A DNA stretch of 64,000 bases from Epinephelus fuscoguttatus (Eukaryota; Chordata; Actinopteri; Perciformes; Serranidae): NCBI RefSeq assembly GCF_011397635.1, contig NC_064759.1, forward strand, positions 23,026,428 through 23,090,427, read 5' to 3'. Position 1 is the stretch's first letter, and each line of letters opens with the position of its first letter. The translations under genes and the position numbers were made by a program. Below, one piece after another: positions 11,866-25,600 of the stretch. A model generated the notes under the pieces. It saw nothing but the letters and a program-made list of their open reading frames with translations. It had not been told where the DNA came from and did no database searches.

Positions 11866-13290
11866 CAGTGCCTATAAAATGGATTCAGGTCCCTTGGAAG
11901 TTTCCACGTTTTATTGTTTTGCAACACTGAGTCAGAGTAAATTTATTGTTGCCTTTTTTGGCACTGATCAACAGAAAATGACTTAATCAATGACTTAATA
12001 TTCAAGTGAAAACAGACCTTTATATCTAACTTATTAAATATTTTGCAAAATACATGGTTGCCTATAGACAGTGGCTCTCAACCAGACGTCCAGGGATCCC
12101 CAGTGGTCCTCGAGGGATTTCCAGGGGGTCCCCAAGAAAATAAGAAATCACTATGTCACTATGTAATTCACTGTAGAAGTGAGCCCACTGCAAGTACCTC
12201 AGTAAGAGATGTAAGCACTGATTTTGCAGGGGGTAGGTGGATGGGGTGGGAAGATTATATTGGTACCCCCCAATAAAAACATGAAAGTAGTAATGCTACT
12301 TTTATTTTGACAAACTGCTAGAACAAGACTCATAGATGCCATAGAGTGCCCTAGGAATGAGTCCTAAAACCTAGCAATGACTTAGCATTTTTGTGCTCCC
12401 GCTTCCCTTGTCTAGAAATCAATAGGTTTTTTGAGTGGGTTTTTAGTTAGATGCCTTAAATAAGGTTTGCGGTTCACTCAAGCTTAAGAGACTTTCACCT
12501 TTTGGTTTAGGACATAAGTAAATATCCCACACATGAAATCTGGAGCGTCTATGTGTCTTTTAAAAGGTGGCAAACACCTAACTAAACACAGCCTCTCAGT
12601 CTTGTTGTGGTGGTGACGTTAGGTCCTGTGATTGTAGTGTAGTTAGTTTATAGTCTAATGTTAGCTTTTAACTTCTGGCAGTTGCATTTAGGCTTCAACA
12701 ATCATGAAGGGTGGTGCTCATGTGTGAAGATTATCTTGCTGAACAAAACATGTAAGTATCATAATCAGCAATAATCCAACATCCAATGGAAAAACTCTTA
12801 TAGGCCTTTTGACATGGGAACAAGTGTGATGCTACCTTTCACGTCAACCTACAGAAAAATGGGGCACTCCTGATAAAAATGATAAAATAAATGATAAAAA
12901 TAAATAAATTGTTGCATTTGTCCCCCCAAATGTTGAAAAACAACAACAACAATGATCATGTCCTTGGTCATAAAAGTGTCTATTCTGATCATAGGTTTCA
13001 CTCCCGCCATGGTTATCTCCTCAGCTGTTATTGACAGCTATAGAATTATGGTCTGGATCAAATCTAACAACCAAAATATTTTCAGATGGAGGTCCTTGAA
13101 ACAAAAGCTTAACAAATGTGGGTCTCTAACCTAATGTGTGTCAGTTTAGGGGTCCTTGACCTGAGACAGGTTGAGAACCACCGGCCTAAGAATTCACCTC
13201 CTTTAACAGGACACACCTAAATCAACACTGGTGCAGCCAATCAGTTTTAGAGGTTACCTAATAAGTTAATTAATTCAGTGTCACTGCTGG
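11866..13290 (+). mobile_element. Fragment of a Tc1/mariner-type transposon, interrupted
   Basis: CAGTGCCTATAAAATGGATT preceded by TA, then CTTGGAAGTTTCCACGTTTT and GGCACTGATCAACAGAAAAT, is the 5' non-coding end of a Tc1-like family common in fish and frogs. The same family continues after an insertion at about 13184 with GAATTCACCTCCTTTAACAG, ACACACCTAAATCAACACTG and GTGCAGCCAATCAGTTTTAG. No transposase reading frame follows, so the copy is truncated and inactive. Family recognition is from memory of the consensus and was not searched. Confidence 0.65.
12069..13183. mobile_element. hAT-like non-autonomous transposon nested in the Tc1-like copy
   Basis: Left end CAGTGGCTCTCAACCAGACG and right end AGACAGGTTGAGAACCACCG are inverted repeats (CAGTGG.TCTCAACC). 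Bases before (GCCTATAGA) and after (GCCTAAGA) the element look like an 8-bp target duplication with one change. Next to each end is a match to the typical GGGGTCC(TTGACC) motif of this hAT-type family. No transposase seen. It must be younger than the Tc1-like copy it splits. Confidence 0.7.
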
Positions 13291-13854
13291 GGGCAAATGA
13301 AAGAATGTAAACGCCTCCAATGAAAAACTCAGAATTTTATTTGTACAGTAACAGTTTCTGGCAGTACTACAAGTGTTGGTCAAAGTTGTTAGCAGGACGA
13401 ATGCCAGTCAGCCACATCTGTCAGCAGTTAGGCTGGCTATCAACACGTACAGTAAGTCTTTGAAGTAACATGAAAGAATGTCCAGCAGGCTGAAGTGGCC
13501 AAATCACCTCTGACAGAACTCCAAAATGATTTACAGTATGTGGTGAAAGGGAACTGTTGTGACTAAATTTATCACAGACTGCACTGATACTAAAGGAACA
13601 GCGGAAAGTTGAAATATATGTAGGCCTACAGTATATAATACTGTATACAGGTGGTTGCCACCCACCACATATGCACCTTATTTTCATACCCTACCCTTCC
13701 TCAAACACTGCCCCCTCCCCTCCCCACATCTCATGCTGGACCCTCCCGCCTCAGCTCATAGTGCCGACAGCCCCAAAAGACCCACAGTGAGAGATAACGT
13801 CACCCTTTTATTCTGCTGTTGGTGAAGATTGTCAGTCACTCAAGTCATGGTAAT

Positions 13855-13981
13855 CTTAAGTGCTGTATCATAGGCAGCTGGACTTGCTTGAGTTCAGGAA
13901 CTGAAGAAGCCTCTTGGATGAGACGTGAAGTGTCTTCAAGAAACTCAAACAAGTACAGCTGCCGACAATATAGCACTTAAG
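13855..13981. repeat. Foldback (MITE-like) element with 40-bp arms
   Basis: Arm 13855-13894 (from CTTAAGTGCTGTATCATAGG) is the inverted, mildly diverged copy of arm 13942-13981 (ending AATATAGCACTTAAG), with a loop of about 47 bp that contains GAAGAAGCCTCTTGGATGAG. A similar 16-base string CTTTTATTCTGCT(G/C)TT stands at 13805-13820 and 13983-13998, possibly a target duplication. The loop motif recurs widely in fish genomes. Class not assigned. Confidence 0.6.
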
Positions 13982-13998
13982 ACTTTTATTCTGCTCTT

Positions 13999-16120
13999 CG
14001 TTCATATGTACTTTGCTTTATTACGCTTGTGTAATTTGTGCTAGGACCTCGGGCATTACATTTCTCTATACTCTGTATGTGGAAATGAGGGAAACAATCT
14101 TTGACCTTTAACCTGTAAATATTCCTCTTTGTAGCAAGTAGTGATGATTTGGACTAAGCTTAAATCTTTTGTCATGTTGTGCAGTAGCAGAAATACTAAG
14201 TCACCCAGTGTGCCAAGTAGCCACAAGAATGTGTGTGAGAAATTCTGCAATTCATATTCCCCTGCATGATTGTCTAAATGCTTTTTTTAAGCCCACCAGA
14301 TATAATTCTCGTGTAGAAATGTGGAACCCCTTCATTTTGATTTGTGTTTTTGGTCTAAAACTGTCCCAAATCTGGCGGCTTTGTGATTTGTATGAAATTG
14401 TAGCACATTGGTTGTCCTCACCGGTAACCCTAATGATGTACTTATGTTATTCTGCACCCATATTCCTGTTCACTCTGTACTGACGTGCAGCTCGTGGTGT
14501 ACGCTGGGCACTAAATTAGCTTGGATTAGCTTGGCAGGACCTGTGTTTGGACACATACCAAAGCTGACATGAAGTGGGAGCAATGGCAGCGAGCTGCAAT
14601 CCGGAGTCTCAGTTAACTCAGCAAGCTCCTGTAACTCAACCCTCATACCTTTACTTCCTGTCTTACAACAAGCTGCTATATTAAGAGCTGACATTGAGAT
14701 GGGACTTCAACCTGAATGTGGGGTCACAACCATTTAACTCTGTGGGGGGTAAAAGAGACAGAGTGATCAGTTTGCAGAGGATTGGCAGGCAGTCAGCTGC
14801 AGTAAGGTGTGAGAGGTACAGTGTGGAGAGGGCTGTAATTACAGTTAGAGCATCTCTGACGTCCCCTGATTACAAACTATCCTCCCATACCATCCAGGGT
14901 CATTACTCACCTCACTAACTAGTAGAGTAAATCAGTGACGGAGCTCTGACCTGATATTAGAGCCACAGCCAAAGAGTAAACAGGGCCAGAGTACAGAGGC
15001 TGGAGCCTTGTAAATAATCTGTGGGGAGATTGGGCAGGAGCGAGGCGTGGGAGATGTTTATAGCAGGCGGACAAACACCTGTCACTTTGATAAACCTGAT
15101 TTATCCTGAATGACATGTCAGCACATAGCTCTAACCAGCCCGTGACAGTCTGGACTGCCAACCCCACACCCCGAGACCTGTTTGTAACAGTGGTGTGTAC
15201 AGTAAGCAAGAGAGATGACAAGCACCTCTGCAGCAACAACAGTTTCATCAACGTGAAGTATCAAGTGTGACATTATGGTGTTCAAGGTGCATTTTTGAGG
15301 CCAGAAACTGGACTTGGAGTCACTTGTGTCTCCTGAGATATGAAGGTCTTCCCTCGATATCACTGTCGTCCACAGCTCGCAGAGGGCAATTAACAAGAAG
15401 GAAAAACAGACAGTGACAACATGTGAGAGAGGTGGGTGTGGCGCTTGTAATAAATGACCTGTCTAGACCCATATTTACTGGCCTGCCACTAACCCCAGCT
15501 CGTAATATTAGACATTATATATTGAAAAATCACTGAAAGGAATGAAAATCTAAGCCTCAAATTCTGGAAATATGAATTTTCAGAGCAGCTTGTCATTAGC
15601 TTTCACTTTAAATACACCATGTCTTCTTCTCACAATGTCATAAGCCAGCTGAGGAAACCTTAATTTGTCAGCTGCCATGAGTTATGTTAACAGAAACTGA
15701 CCTCAATTAAGAGTGACTTGCATTTAAAAAGTGTCTATTTCAGATTTTAAGATTTAGACCAGAGGGGGGAGAGGCTTTAATGGAATGCTGACAGAGGGCC
15801 AGTTGGAGAGGTAATACATTTCCTGCAAAATGCCAGGGGATACCACATAAATAAGGCAGTGTTATTCCTGACAGAAACTCTCTATGAAGCTGCGGTGTGA
15901 TCTACGGCTGAATGACCCGGTTAAAGAGCAGCAGAAACAGCTGACAGCTTGATCAAGATTACCTCTCTAAAGTGGTATAGATCAAGTCTTTAGCCTTCTC
16001 ACCAACCCCAGGGGTGATGGTATGAAATGGTGATGGTATGATGATATTCAGCAAGGATGAGCAGCAGGGGGGGTATCAGTGCGCAGATATTGTCCTGAGT
16101 GTTCAGACGACATGCATCAA
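13999..16120. other. Intergenic, snx10-skap2 gap, right-middle part
   Basis: Nothing recognisable as gene or RNA. A purine-rich GGGGGG stretch is near 16068-16073. No repeat boundary identified. Confidence 0.45.
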
Positions 16121-17093
16121 AGGTTCAGTGTGTAGGATTTAGGAATATAATATGTATGTGTCTTTAATGTATAATCACCTAAAAATAAGAATCCTTGTCT
16201 TTTTGTTACCTTAGAATGAGCCGTTTATATATACAGTGGGAAGGGGTCCTCGCCCATGGAGATTGCCATGTTGCAACACCATGTTTCTACAGTAGCCCAG
16301 AACAGACATACCAAATATTGGCTCTAGACAGGGCCATTTGTGCTTTCACGTCTGCCACCATAGTTAGTAGCCCCTTCATGGTGAGAGGTAGGGAAAAAAA
16401 CGCTATTTTTTTTTTTCTTACGTGAAATTGATTTATTTGGTGTTTTTACCAGTGTTAATCACTGGATCCATTTGTTTTGGAGAGGAAGAGACCTCTGCAG
16501 ATAATTCAGATCCCGTTAAAATCTCCTGAACGTCTAGATCTTAAGTTATCAGAGAAAAACTGTGAACACACATTAGCAGGTGCTGGGCTAGCAGCCAGTC
16601 TCAGACATGCCAAAGACCATTGGAGAAACACTGATTTGTATCATGAAACTGGTTTATTTAGTGTTTTTACCAGTTTAAATCTCTGGGTTCGTTCATTTTA
16701 GAGAGGAGAAGACCTCTGTAGATAACACAGCTCATTGAAAATACCTCCTCAACATCTGGTTCAGAAGTAAGCTGAGCCTGCATTAAGTTATCAGAGAAAA
16801 TAGATGAGCACACATTAGCAGGTGCTGGGCTAGTGGTCCAGCTCTGACGTGCCAAACAGCATAGAAAAAACACTGATTTGTAAAGTGGACCTGCTTTATT
16901 CAGTGTTTTAATCACCTGGACCATTTGTTTTGGAGAGGAGGAGACCTCTGCGGAGAATTCGGCTCCTGGTGGAAACCCCCTTGAACAGTGAACGCTGAAG
17001 GAATTCTAACTGAGAGAAGTTTCAGCAGGTTGCAATCTGCAATCCTCACCACTAGATGCCACTAAATCCCCCTTAATCTCACACACTGTTCCT
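16121..17093. mobile_element. TTAA-flanked non-autonomous DNA transposon with internal tandem repeats
   Basis: Ends AGGTTCAGTGTGTAGGATTT and (reverse complement of the right end) AGGAACAGTGTGTGAGATTA are inverted repeats, flanked by TCAA (16117-16120) and TTAA (17094-17097). The right sub-terminal part reads TTGCAATCTGCAATCCTCAC then CACTAGATGCCACTAAATCC, a signature of a very common fish family. TTAA targets and ends starting AGG point to Kolobok or a relative, which is inference. Inside, a unit of about 221-232 bp containing GAGACCTCTGC and ACACATTAGCAGGTGCTGGG recurs between about 16425 and 16970 (unit markers at 16481, 16702 and 16934). Confidence 0.7.
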
Positions 17094-17097
17094 TTAA

Positions 17098-19012
17098 CAG
17101 AGAATGAGCCAGTAAGTACTGCTTATTGAAAGCATAAATGCATGTTATAATTGTTAGGCTGTCTTAAAAACAGCATACATGTGCCACACATTGTCAGTAC
17201 AAAATGACTATGAATGTATTTTGTCCTGAAGGGAAATTTTGTTTTATATTTCCATCACCTTTCTCAGCAAATCCAATTTTATTTATTATTACTCAGCAGC
17301 TCAATCTATATATATTTGGCTGGTGAAAGTGTATCTTTATGGTTGCAAGTATTAATTAGTGATATTCTGGTATCATTAGTGTAATTTAGTGCTTGCTAGA
17401 TTAATGGCATGGTGGCATTTATCTATGAAACATTATATCTTGATGTTAAATTGCAATAAAAGAACCTGTATATTCTGCAGATATGGCTGTCCAAATCTAA
17501 CGGAGGGGGATGGGGGGTGTAGTTGACATCCATTAAGGAAATCCTTTATTGGCACATAAAAATGAGAGGCAATATTTAGCCTTACTTGCCTTTGGCAACC
17601 TAACCCATAGCCTGACATTAAATACAAGACTAAATACAGAGCTATGTAAGCAGTACAGAAATATTTGTGTTTAAAGCCACAATTCAACACCAGCACCAAA
17701 ATATGTTTTAAGTGTTACATAATCTGCCTAAATGATGGAATTACACACACACTCAGCTTCTGTCTGTAATGTTATTTGGTGATTCCCAGTCACTGAGTAT
17801 CACATTGTTTCACTACATCCATTCCCTCAGCTAAAACAAAGCATCCCCCCTCTATATCCAATGTAGTATATTCAATAACTAATTATGGTAATTCATTACA
17901 TCTCCAATTAGCAGAGAGGCTTTATCGCTGCACTACACCGTAAAGAGCAGGATTTATGTTGGCTTTGAATGTCACCCAGAGGACAGAGGACTAGCTCATC
18001 ACTCAACAGGAACAAAACAGAGAGACAGGAGTGAGGAAAAAAATAGAGGGAAGAGGGAGAGAAAGATACAGTGAGTTATTGGTTAATGAACGCATTTTCC
18101 TTCCCATTTTCTCTCAACCTTGAAAAAACCTTGACAAAGCCCCCCTTTGGTCCGCAGCAAACCTAAAAGCAGCAGATTACCCTGACAGATAAAACTGTAG
18201 CACAACTTTGGTGTTTCAGTGAGCGAGGCTGTAAAAAGATATGTACAGTATGTATGTAACCTCGGAGGGACATGCCCAGCTAACGCCACCTCGCCTGCTG
18301 TCAAACAGCCCCTCAGAGGGTGATAAGCATCCCTGCTATCTGTGTGGGTGGCTGTCTTATTAGTGCACCTCAGCCATTTCACTCAGGCAAGCAGCACAGC
18401 CAACCATCTGCCACGCTGTGATCCTCTGCCCAGCAAAGTCTCTCAGGTGCCATAAAAGCAAACCCAGTGTCCCTTTGAAGCTTGGAACAAAAGTGCTGAC
18501 CAGATGAATAAACTCATTTTTTAAAATAAAAATATTTTTTCATATATCCAGGGAGTTGTGTACATATATTTGCCATGCACAAAGGATTAGATATTGATAT
18601 TGGCCTGATGTTTACGGCACAGCATTACAGAAGACAAATGGCTCAGTAAGATTAAATAGTATTGATAAATACACTTATTCATTATGTCTATGCATGTTAA
18701 TGGTTTCTTTACCCAATAAATACTTCAACAACCTCCAACACACTGTTTGATAATTGATTTTTGCTTTTAACCTTTTTCCTCCTGTCTCTACTAACTGTTA
18801 TCGTTCATTCAGTCTGTAAACATCATTTAAAAATTTGTGTCTGAGGCAAAACAAAACAAAACTGCTATGTGGTATTTCTGCCTTGAGCATCTCTCTTATG
18901 TAAGTAGTAATCTATGACCTTTGAAGAGACTCTATTGCCACCTTGTGGCTTAAGTAGCAGGTTAATAATAATAAAAAAAACAAAACACTGACACAACAGA
19001 TATGTTTAAATC
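17098..19012. other. Intergenic sequence downstream of skap2
   Basis: AT-rich, no gene signal. Convergent 3' ends of snx10 and skap2 face each other across this gap. Confidence 0.45.
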
Positions 19013-19018
19013 TTTATT
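19013..19018 (-). terminator. skap2: Candidate polyadenylation signal of skap2
   Basis: TTTATT on the + strand gives AATAAA on the gene strand about 610 bp past the stop. The inferred 3' UTR contains a low-complexity A-rich patch at about 19338-19434 that starts next to AGGGCTGCACAATATG, which resembles a dispersed fish repeat. The real cleavage site is not determined. Confidence 0.45.
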
Positions 19019-19624
19019 TATCTTGCCTTCTGCAAATACATTTGCCACAAGCAGAGTATGAAATGGTGTGGGAAAACTGTATCTTGGAAAGGAAATAAAT
19101 ACAAAAAGCAGTGCAAAGTGCAGAACCTGTAGAAAAAATACTCTTTGATATGTTGTTCAGTCTATGAAAATATTTTCATCCAATCTTCAGTCTTAAAATG
19201 GATATGAGAGGGACAGATCCTGAAAATGAAACAGTGAACCAGTTAAAATAAAGCGGATTCATTTCAGTTACATTTTGACACTGAAACAAGTATAAGGAAT
19301 CAAACTTGTTCATTGCAATTAGGGCTGCACAATATGCAAAAAAAAAACAAAATTACTTAAATAAAAAATTACTAAAAATATTATATGACTTGTGATTTCA
19401 TTGTCACTGAAAAAAATAAAAATAAAAATAATGATATGATTTTTGCCAAGCAAGCATGTACCCTTATGTCTGGAATTTGATTTGTAGGCTGTATGTTGTG
19501 ATTTTACCATTTCCAAGAAATTGCAGCTCCTGTGATTTGGATATTGCACTTTGCCAGACTGCACTTCTGACAGTATTTTGATTAACTTCATTCATGACGT
19601 CTGAGGAACTTACATGGGGCATAT

Positions 19625-22600
19625 TTATATAGCATAAAGCTCCATCAGGAAATCTTTGGGGACGATTCCTACAGTTCCATTCTTCTCTCCGACCCACCAG
19701 CCAAAGTTCTGATACTCCTGAAAACAGGTGGAGACATTGAGATGATGATAAGAATGTGACGTGGGAAACAACTTTTCATCTCTTTTAATTCATGTATTCA
19801 TCACTGAACAGCAGAGGTTTTCTTCTATTTATTTATTTATTAGTTAATGTGTCAGGAACCATACAAAAAACGGTGTAACAGGTTACAGATTAATTGAATA
19901 TAGGATTTCTAGCCAAGGCTGATTTGCAACCTCTGTCCCTGGGCAGGCTTTTCTGCCTATAAAATGCAACCATTATAACATATCATCATTACTATGAATA
20001 CGGTACACCGACTAACGAATAGTAACATTCTCAAACATGACATGATCATATAAAAAATTACAACATTAATCACATTACAATCTTTTTACATGTGTTGCAT
20101 ATATGTATGCGTGCACATGTAAGTTCCCTAATTCATGGTGATTTACAGCACATGTATATGCATTATTTGTGTGTGTGTGTGTGTGTGTTCGTAGCCTTTG
20201 TGAGCATGTATGTATTGTGTGTTTATCACTGTGTATCCATGTATCTGTGTGCACGATCAGAGATCAGTGATGAAAGGTTTGGTTTTGCTTCAGCCAGTGT
20301 TTCACCTTCTCATTGAGCGTTTTCAGATCTGTTTGTGGTTTTCATCATCAATTATTGAACCCCAAAGCTGAGATTTATCTTAAAATTTAAAATGTTTTCT
20401 GATAGGAACAATGTATAGGTACAGAAAGCAGCTATTGCTTTAGTCAGACTGACAGCATGTCTAACAGATGAAGTCAGAATTAGTAAGGATATGGCGCCCT
20501 GATGACGAAGGTTTATAATGCCACCCATGACCCACAGTGTCCCCTGTTTGGGTCTAGGACCTTTGTTCCATGTCATTCCCCATCTCTCCCTGCCCTCATC
20601 TTGAGTCATCTCACCACTATCACTAGCACATTTCTTATCAGTATTACCTGTTAACTGCTCACAAAATCTCTTTTTTGGTTTACTCCCACCTCCAAAACAC
20701 CTCCATCCCATCAACAACTTTACATCTCCTGTTCCCTGTCCTGCCTCTCTACCCGCTGTCGCTTTTGAGACTGCACACACATCCCTCCGCTCCACACAAA
20801 AACCTCAGTGTGCGTAGAGCACATCGCATATAAATCTGTCACAGCATGACAAGTAATAGCTCCAAATGGCTGTCAGCATGCTGAGATGTGAGGGGGGAAG
20901 CTGTGAGGAGAGATCTGAGACAAGAGCAGAATACCCCTCTCTCCCTCTCTCTTTGGCCAAGAGCCTGACCTCACATCAAAGTCTTCCCGGGACATGAATC
21001 AACACGGGAGATCACATCCTGACAAGGTTGAAGGAAGAGGAACCTGCACAATGTTTCAAATCTGCGCCAAAACTCGGGGACAGGGAGGGACCACATCTGT
21101 GTCCAGTTATTCCCAGGAGAGAGTTATGGATGTAAGTGATCTCATGGTAGTATTAGACACAAGAAGATTACAATAACAATAGTGATGGCTGGCATTGACT
21201 GTTGTCTGGTGACGGGCCATTCATCATGTCGGATAAAAAGGTGCTTGACTTACTGAATACATGAATACAGTAAAAATTAGGTTATTAACTGCAGATTAAA
21301 CACCACAAGAAACAAACAGAAAAAAACATTAATGTGTCACATGATTACAATGACATTTCACAAGCCCCTGAGGGGTAATATAGCAGATTGGCATGAGGTG
21401 TGTGTAAGGGAGTGTGTGTGCACGTTATGACTTCCTGCAGCTAGCCTTTGAAAACCAGCAACACCTCATTGTGTAGTTCTGGCTGACAAATAAGTCGTGC
21501 TTGAGCAAGTGTGGGACACAACATGAGAACACATACACAGAGCAGTGAAAAACTAATGACACCACACGCTGTGACAATTGGTTACACAAATAGTGTATAA
21601 AAATACTGTGATTTCATTTCTTAAATGAAACTCTCTGCAGCTGATGCATCTGGTTACAAGCACAAATTGTACAAGTGATGACGTGAAGAGCTGTGCAGAC
21701 CCGATAACAACAGCACTAACACTTTTGAATGGTGTTTACTTTTTATCAACCCATCTAACCACTTAAGTTAAGTGAGATGTTACATCTCTCGATTAGTTTT
21801 ATGTGCTGTGACTTGAACGAGGGGGTGGTGCAGCATATCCGGACAACACTCTCTCCCTCACTCCCAGTCCAGCCCTATAATCAACACCCAGGTCCTGACT
21901 GGGGGGTCTCGCAGCTGTAACACTACAGCTATTTCTGGCCTGTGGAATGGGGGAGGGATGCAGGGAGGAGAGAGAAAGGAGAATGAGGGAGGAGGGAGGT
22001 TGGAGGTTGGAGCGACTGGCGGGGGAAGGAGTCGACTGTCCCTTTAGCTGCAGCTGGCTGCTGCAGTCCAGACAGGTTTTATGGTCATTGCCCTCGCAGC
22101 AGGCCACAACCCCCAACACCAAGGTTTCAGCTAATGGCACTCCCAGTCTGAGTGAAAGGGCAACTTGATTCTTGGGCCTTTTCCACACACACACACACAC
22201 ACACGAAGAAGGAGTCATAAACAGGCATTTGGCCAATGAGCATTGATGGTGTCTGTCTGCTTTGTGCATTTGTTTCCTTCAATAGTGCTGAATCAATTAA
22301 TCAATCAGGTGGTGGACAGACAGTTCACTTTGATAAACCATTATTTAATCTATTTATCAAACAAAAATGCTAAACACTTGATTGTTTTTGCTGCTCGTAT
22401 TAGTTCTGCTGTCAGCCAGAAAAACTAAAGACATTTCCTAAGGCTCTGGTTCGCATTTTGCAGTATTTTCTGACATTTTATACACAGATCTAATCTATGA
22501 ATCAGAAAAATAAACAGAATAATCATTAATGAACATAACTTGTAGTCACAGCCCTCCCTTATGTTCCTGACTGAAAAAGAAAATGAATTACTAGTCACAA

Positions 22601-25600
22601 TCATAATTCAGGTTTCTACAAATAATGTTTGGAGCTCATCAGTCCCATGTTTTTAGTCTTTGTGGCTGCCACTAGATGGCAGACTTGAATTTGGAAAGGG
22701 ACCTGGCCAGTTGACAACAGTATGTCTCAGTTGACTACATGCTCCATAGAAACCAAACCAGACAGGAAATACAGCCAGTCTAGATGTTGCACATTTCACA
22801 CCTTTTTTTATTTTTTTACACAAACCACAGGGTCACCATGCATCTGTAAAAGTATAAAACTCCCTGACTTATTCACAGTGCAATGTTCAAAAACAAGCTT
22901 GTTAAATGAATCAAATCAAAATCCAATTCCACGTTCATATGAACCGGTTAAGCACAAAAGGGCTGCTGTTTAGTTACATAATAGAGGTAAAGAATGGCCC
23001 CTCAGTTCTCAATACCTGGCACCCACGCCTAGCCGACAAGCCTCGGAAATTGTGCGTCCACTACACGTCCTCACCTGCTCTGACACAGAACGGCAGACTG
23101 AGTCTGAGTTTCCTGAGAACACACATTCCTATTTGGCGAGGTGAGGGAGATGTCTGAGAGGTGTGTGGGCTGAGAGCTGCTCACAGCCTGGCATGGCAGC
23201 AGCAGCGGCAGCGTGCTGAAACAGTCCAGATGGAAGTGATGGAATGGCGCTGTGTGCCAACTCAGCCCGGCCTCCGCCAGCAGCACTAAAACAGTTTCCG
23301 TTGTGACACAACTAATCCCCATCACAGTGCCAGAGAGAGAACCTAGCCCAGTCTGCCTCTTACCATCAGCCATCCACCTCCAGGCGGTGGGCCAGGTGCT
23401 GCCAGTAAAGGATATGAACAGTCGGTTCCTCTGAGGGCCTAGAAATAACTCACTTTAGGTGGTCTGAGACCAGCAGAACCACCCGAACTACAAAACTCGG
23501 CTCACGACTTCTGCAGCACTGTGAGCTTGGAGCTCATCCTGGCCTCACCATTCATCATGCAAACGCTCATTAAGGGACAAATTAGTGTTATACCTTGCTC
23601 AGGATGTAGATAGCATCACCACGTTTGAAGGACAGCTCATCTGGGTGGTCTCCTGTACAGTCCCATAAGCCCTGGTAGAAGTTGGGGTAGTCTGTGCTCT
23701 TATCAACTGGAAGGCAAAGGGGGGAAGAAGATAACAGCAGATGAGGTGCTTTATTTTCTACTGAGAGTAATCACAGTGAGTGTAAACGTCTGACACAGCA
23801 GTTTGTGTGCACCCAAACCAACAGGAGGCAGTGGAGAGCCAAAAACAGAGCTGGAGGCAGACAGCAGCTGTTTGCCAAGTTCATACTACATGCTAGGGTT
23901 TTGGGTAGGTATATGTTCACACTGGCAAAGTGACAAAATGAAGTACACTCAAAAAAGTCAGTATACAGAGTACAAAACAAACTGTTTTTGAGTGTGTTGA
24001 TGGACACATTTTACCACTATTCACAAAGAAGACAGAGGAGCTCCACAGCTTTAAAAATTTAACTATTGTGGATGGAGGTAAAACAGCTCCGGGAACACCT
24101 CAGTAACCAAAAAAGTTAAATCTACCTTTTTCTTTATTTAAGTTTAATTTGCAGTGTCATTGTAAAATTTAACAATTAGTTGATCATTTGATCAACAGAA
24201 CATTATTCTGCAATGATGATTTTTTTTTTTCAAAATGTGCTTTTTCACTGTGAGAAATTGCTGTTTTTTTCTGTATTTTAGTTGTTTTTTTTTTAATCAT
24301 TTTATAATGACTATCTTTTCGTTTGGGACTGTTGGTCAGACAGAGCAAGACATTTGAGCATGGATGGATTACTGAACGGGCCTCCAGGGTACAGGCCCGG
24401 GGATCCAAAGTGTCTGTGGTCACCCTTATTTTTATACAGTCTATGGGGTCACCCCAATTTCACCTGCAAAATGTCACGGACATAACACAGCACGTATTGA
24501 CCAGCAAGCTGCTCATTATGACCAGAAGGAGATGCCAACGAACTGCAAAGAGACACAAAATAACTACAAAAAGGGGGCAAACCAACCACAAAGAGACACA
24601 AAATGACAAAAAAAAAAGACAAAATGTCAGAGACACAGAGACGGAAAAATAACCTCATAGAGACACAAAAAGACTACAGAGAGATGCAAAGGAACTGCAA
24701 AGAGACACAAATGAACTACAAAAAGAAACAACATGACTCACAAACCACAGAATAACCACACAAGATTACCACAAAGAGACACAAAAGTGAGATGCAAGAT
24801 GTCTATAAATAGATGCAAAACAAAAACACAAAGTGGCTAAAAAACAAACAAACAGACTGTTTGTCTTGCTCCTATGTAGAAGAGAGGGTGGTCCTTTTGC
24901 ATACCTGTGCCCAGGACCCCATCGTCTCTAGGAACCCCCTTGAACTGTATGAAATTGTGAGTGACATTCTCATCAATTTCTGACATTTTTATACACAAAA
25001 TGAATGATCGATAATGAAAGTAATCATTAGTTGCAATTTTATAAAACCGCAGTTTGACTTTTCACAGCATACATATTCCATCATTTTCTGTTGGTATAAA
25101 ATGGTAAAGTATTAATTTTTGTTTTACTAACTGCAAAAAGCAGCCAACTATAAAAAATGTCATACTGAGCTGAATACAATCAGCCAGTGAGAGGAATTAG
25201 GACACAGCTAGTTTCTAGGCGGTTAAAGTTTCCACCTCTCTGCCTATTTACTGATCTGAAGTGGGACCATTTCCTGTTTTTAGGTGGCCTTCAGTGTGTG
25301 TTAATGTTGTCATTAACATTTACATAGATACAGTAGATAGAGACAGACAGCGCTGTATTTTTGCACTTACAAAACTTTGATACGTCACTTATTGTAAAAG
25401 GAAGTTAGCCAAAAGTTATTTCCAGCATTGTGCTAACTTTCAGTTGCACATGTTCACAGAGACTTCCTCTGTTAATGTCACTTCTTCTTAGCTGTGGCTC
25501 ACAGGGTTGAGTTTGCTCACAACAACAAAAAAATTGTGTGACAGAATATTCATTTATTGATCACAGTCACGTCCTATCCTCAGTATATATAGTGTTACTA

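Noticed and set aside
13890-13945. GGATGAGACGTGAAG in the foldback loop, resembling a hammerhead ribozyme core
   Set aside because: The CUGAUGA and GAAA core bases are not both present and the stems do not fit; similarity judged superficial.
20352-22269. Open frames of 147 and 156 codons on - within the last skap2 intron
   Set aside because: No recognisable domain, biased composition, no splice support; likely chance frames.
24530-24850. CRISPR-like regular repeats
   Set aside because: Units are irregular in length and sequence, without distinct spacers, and the genome is vertebrate.
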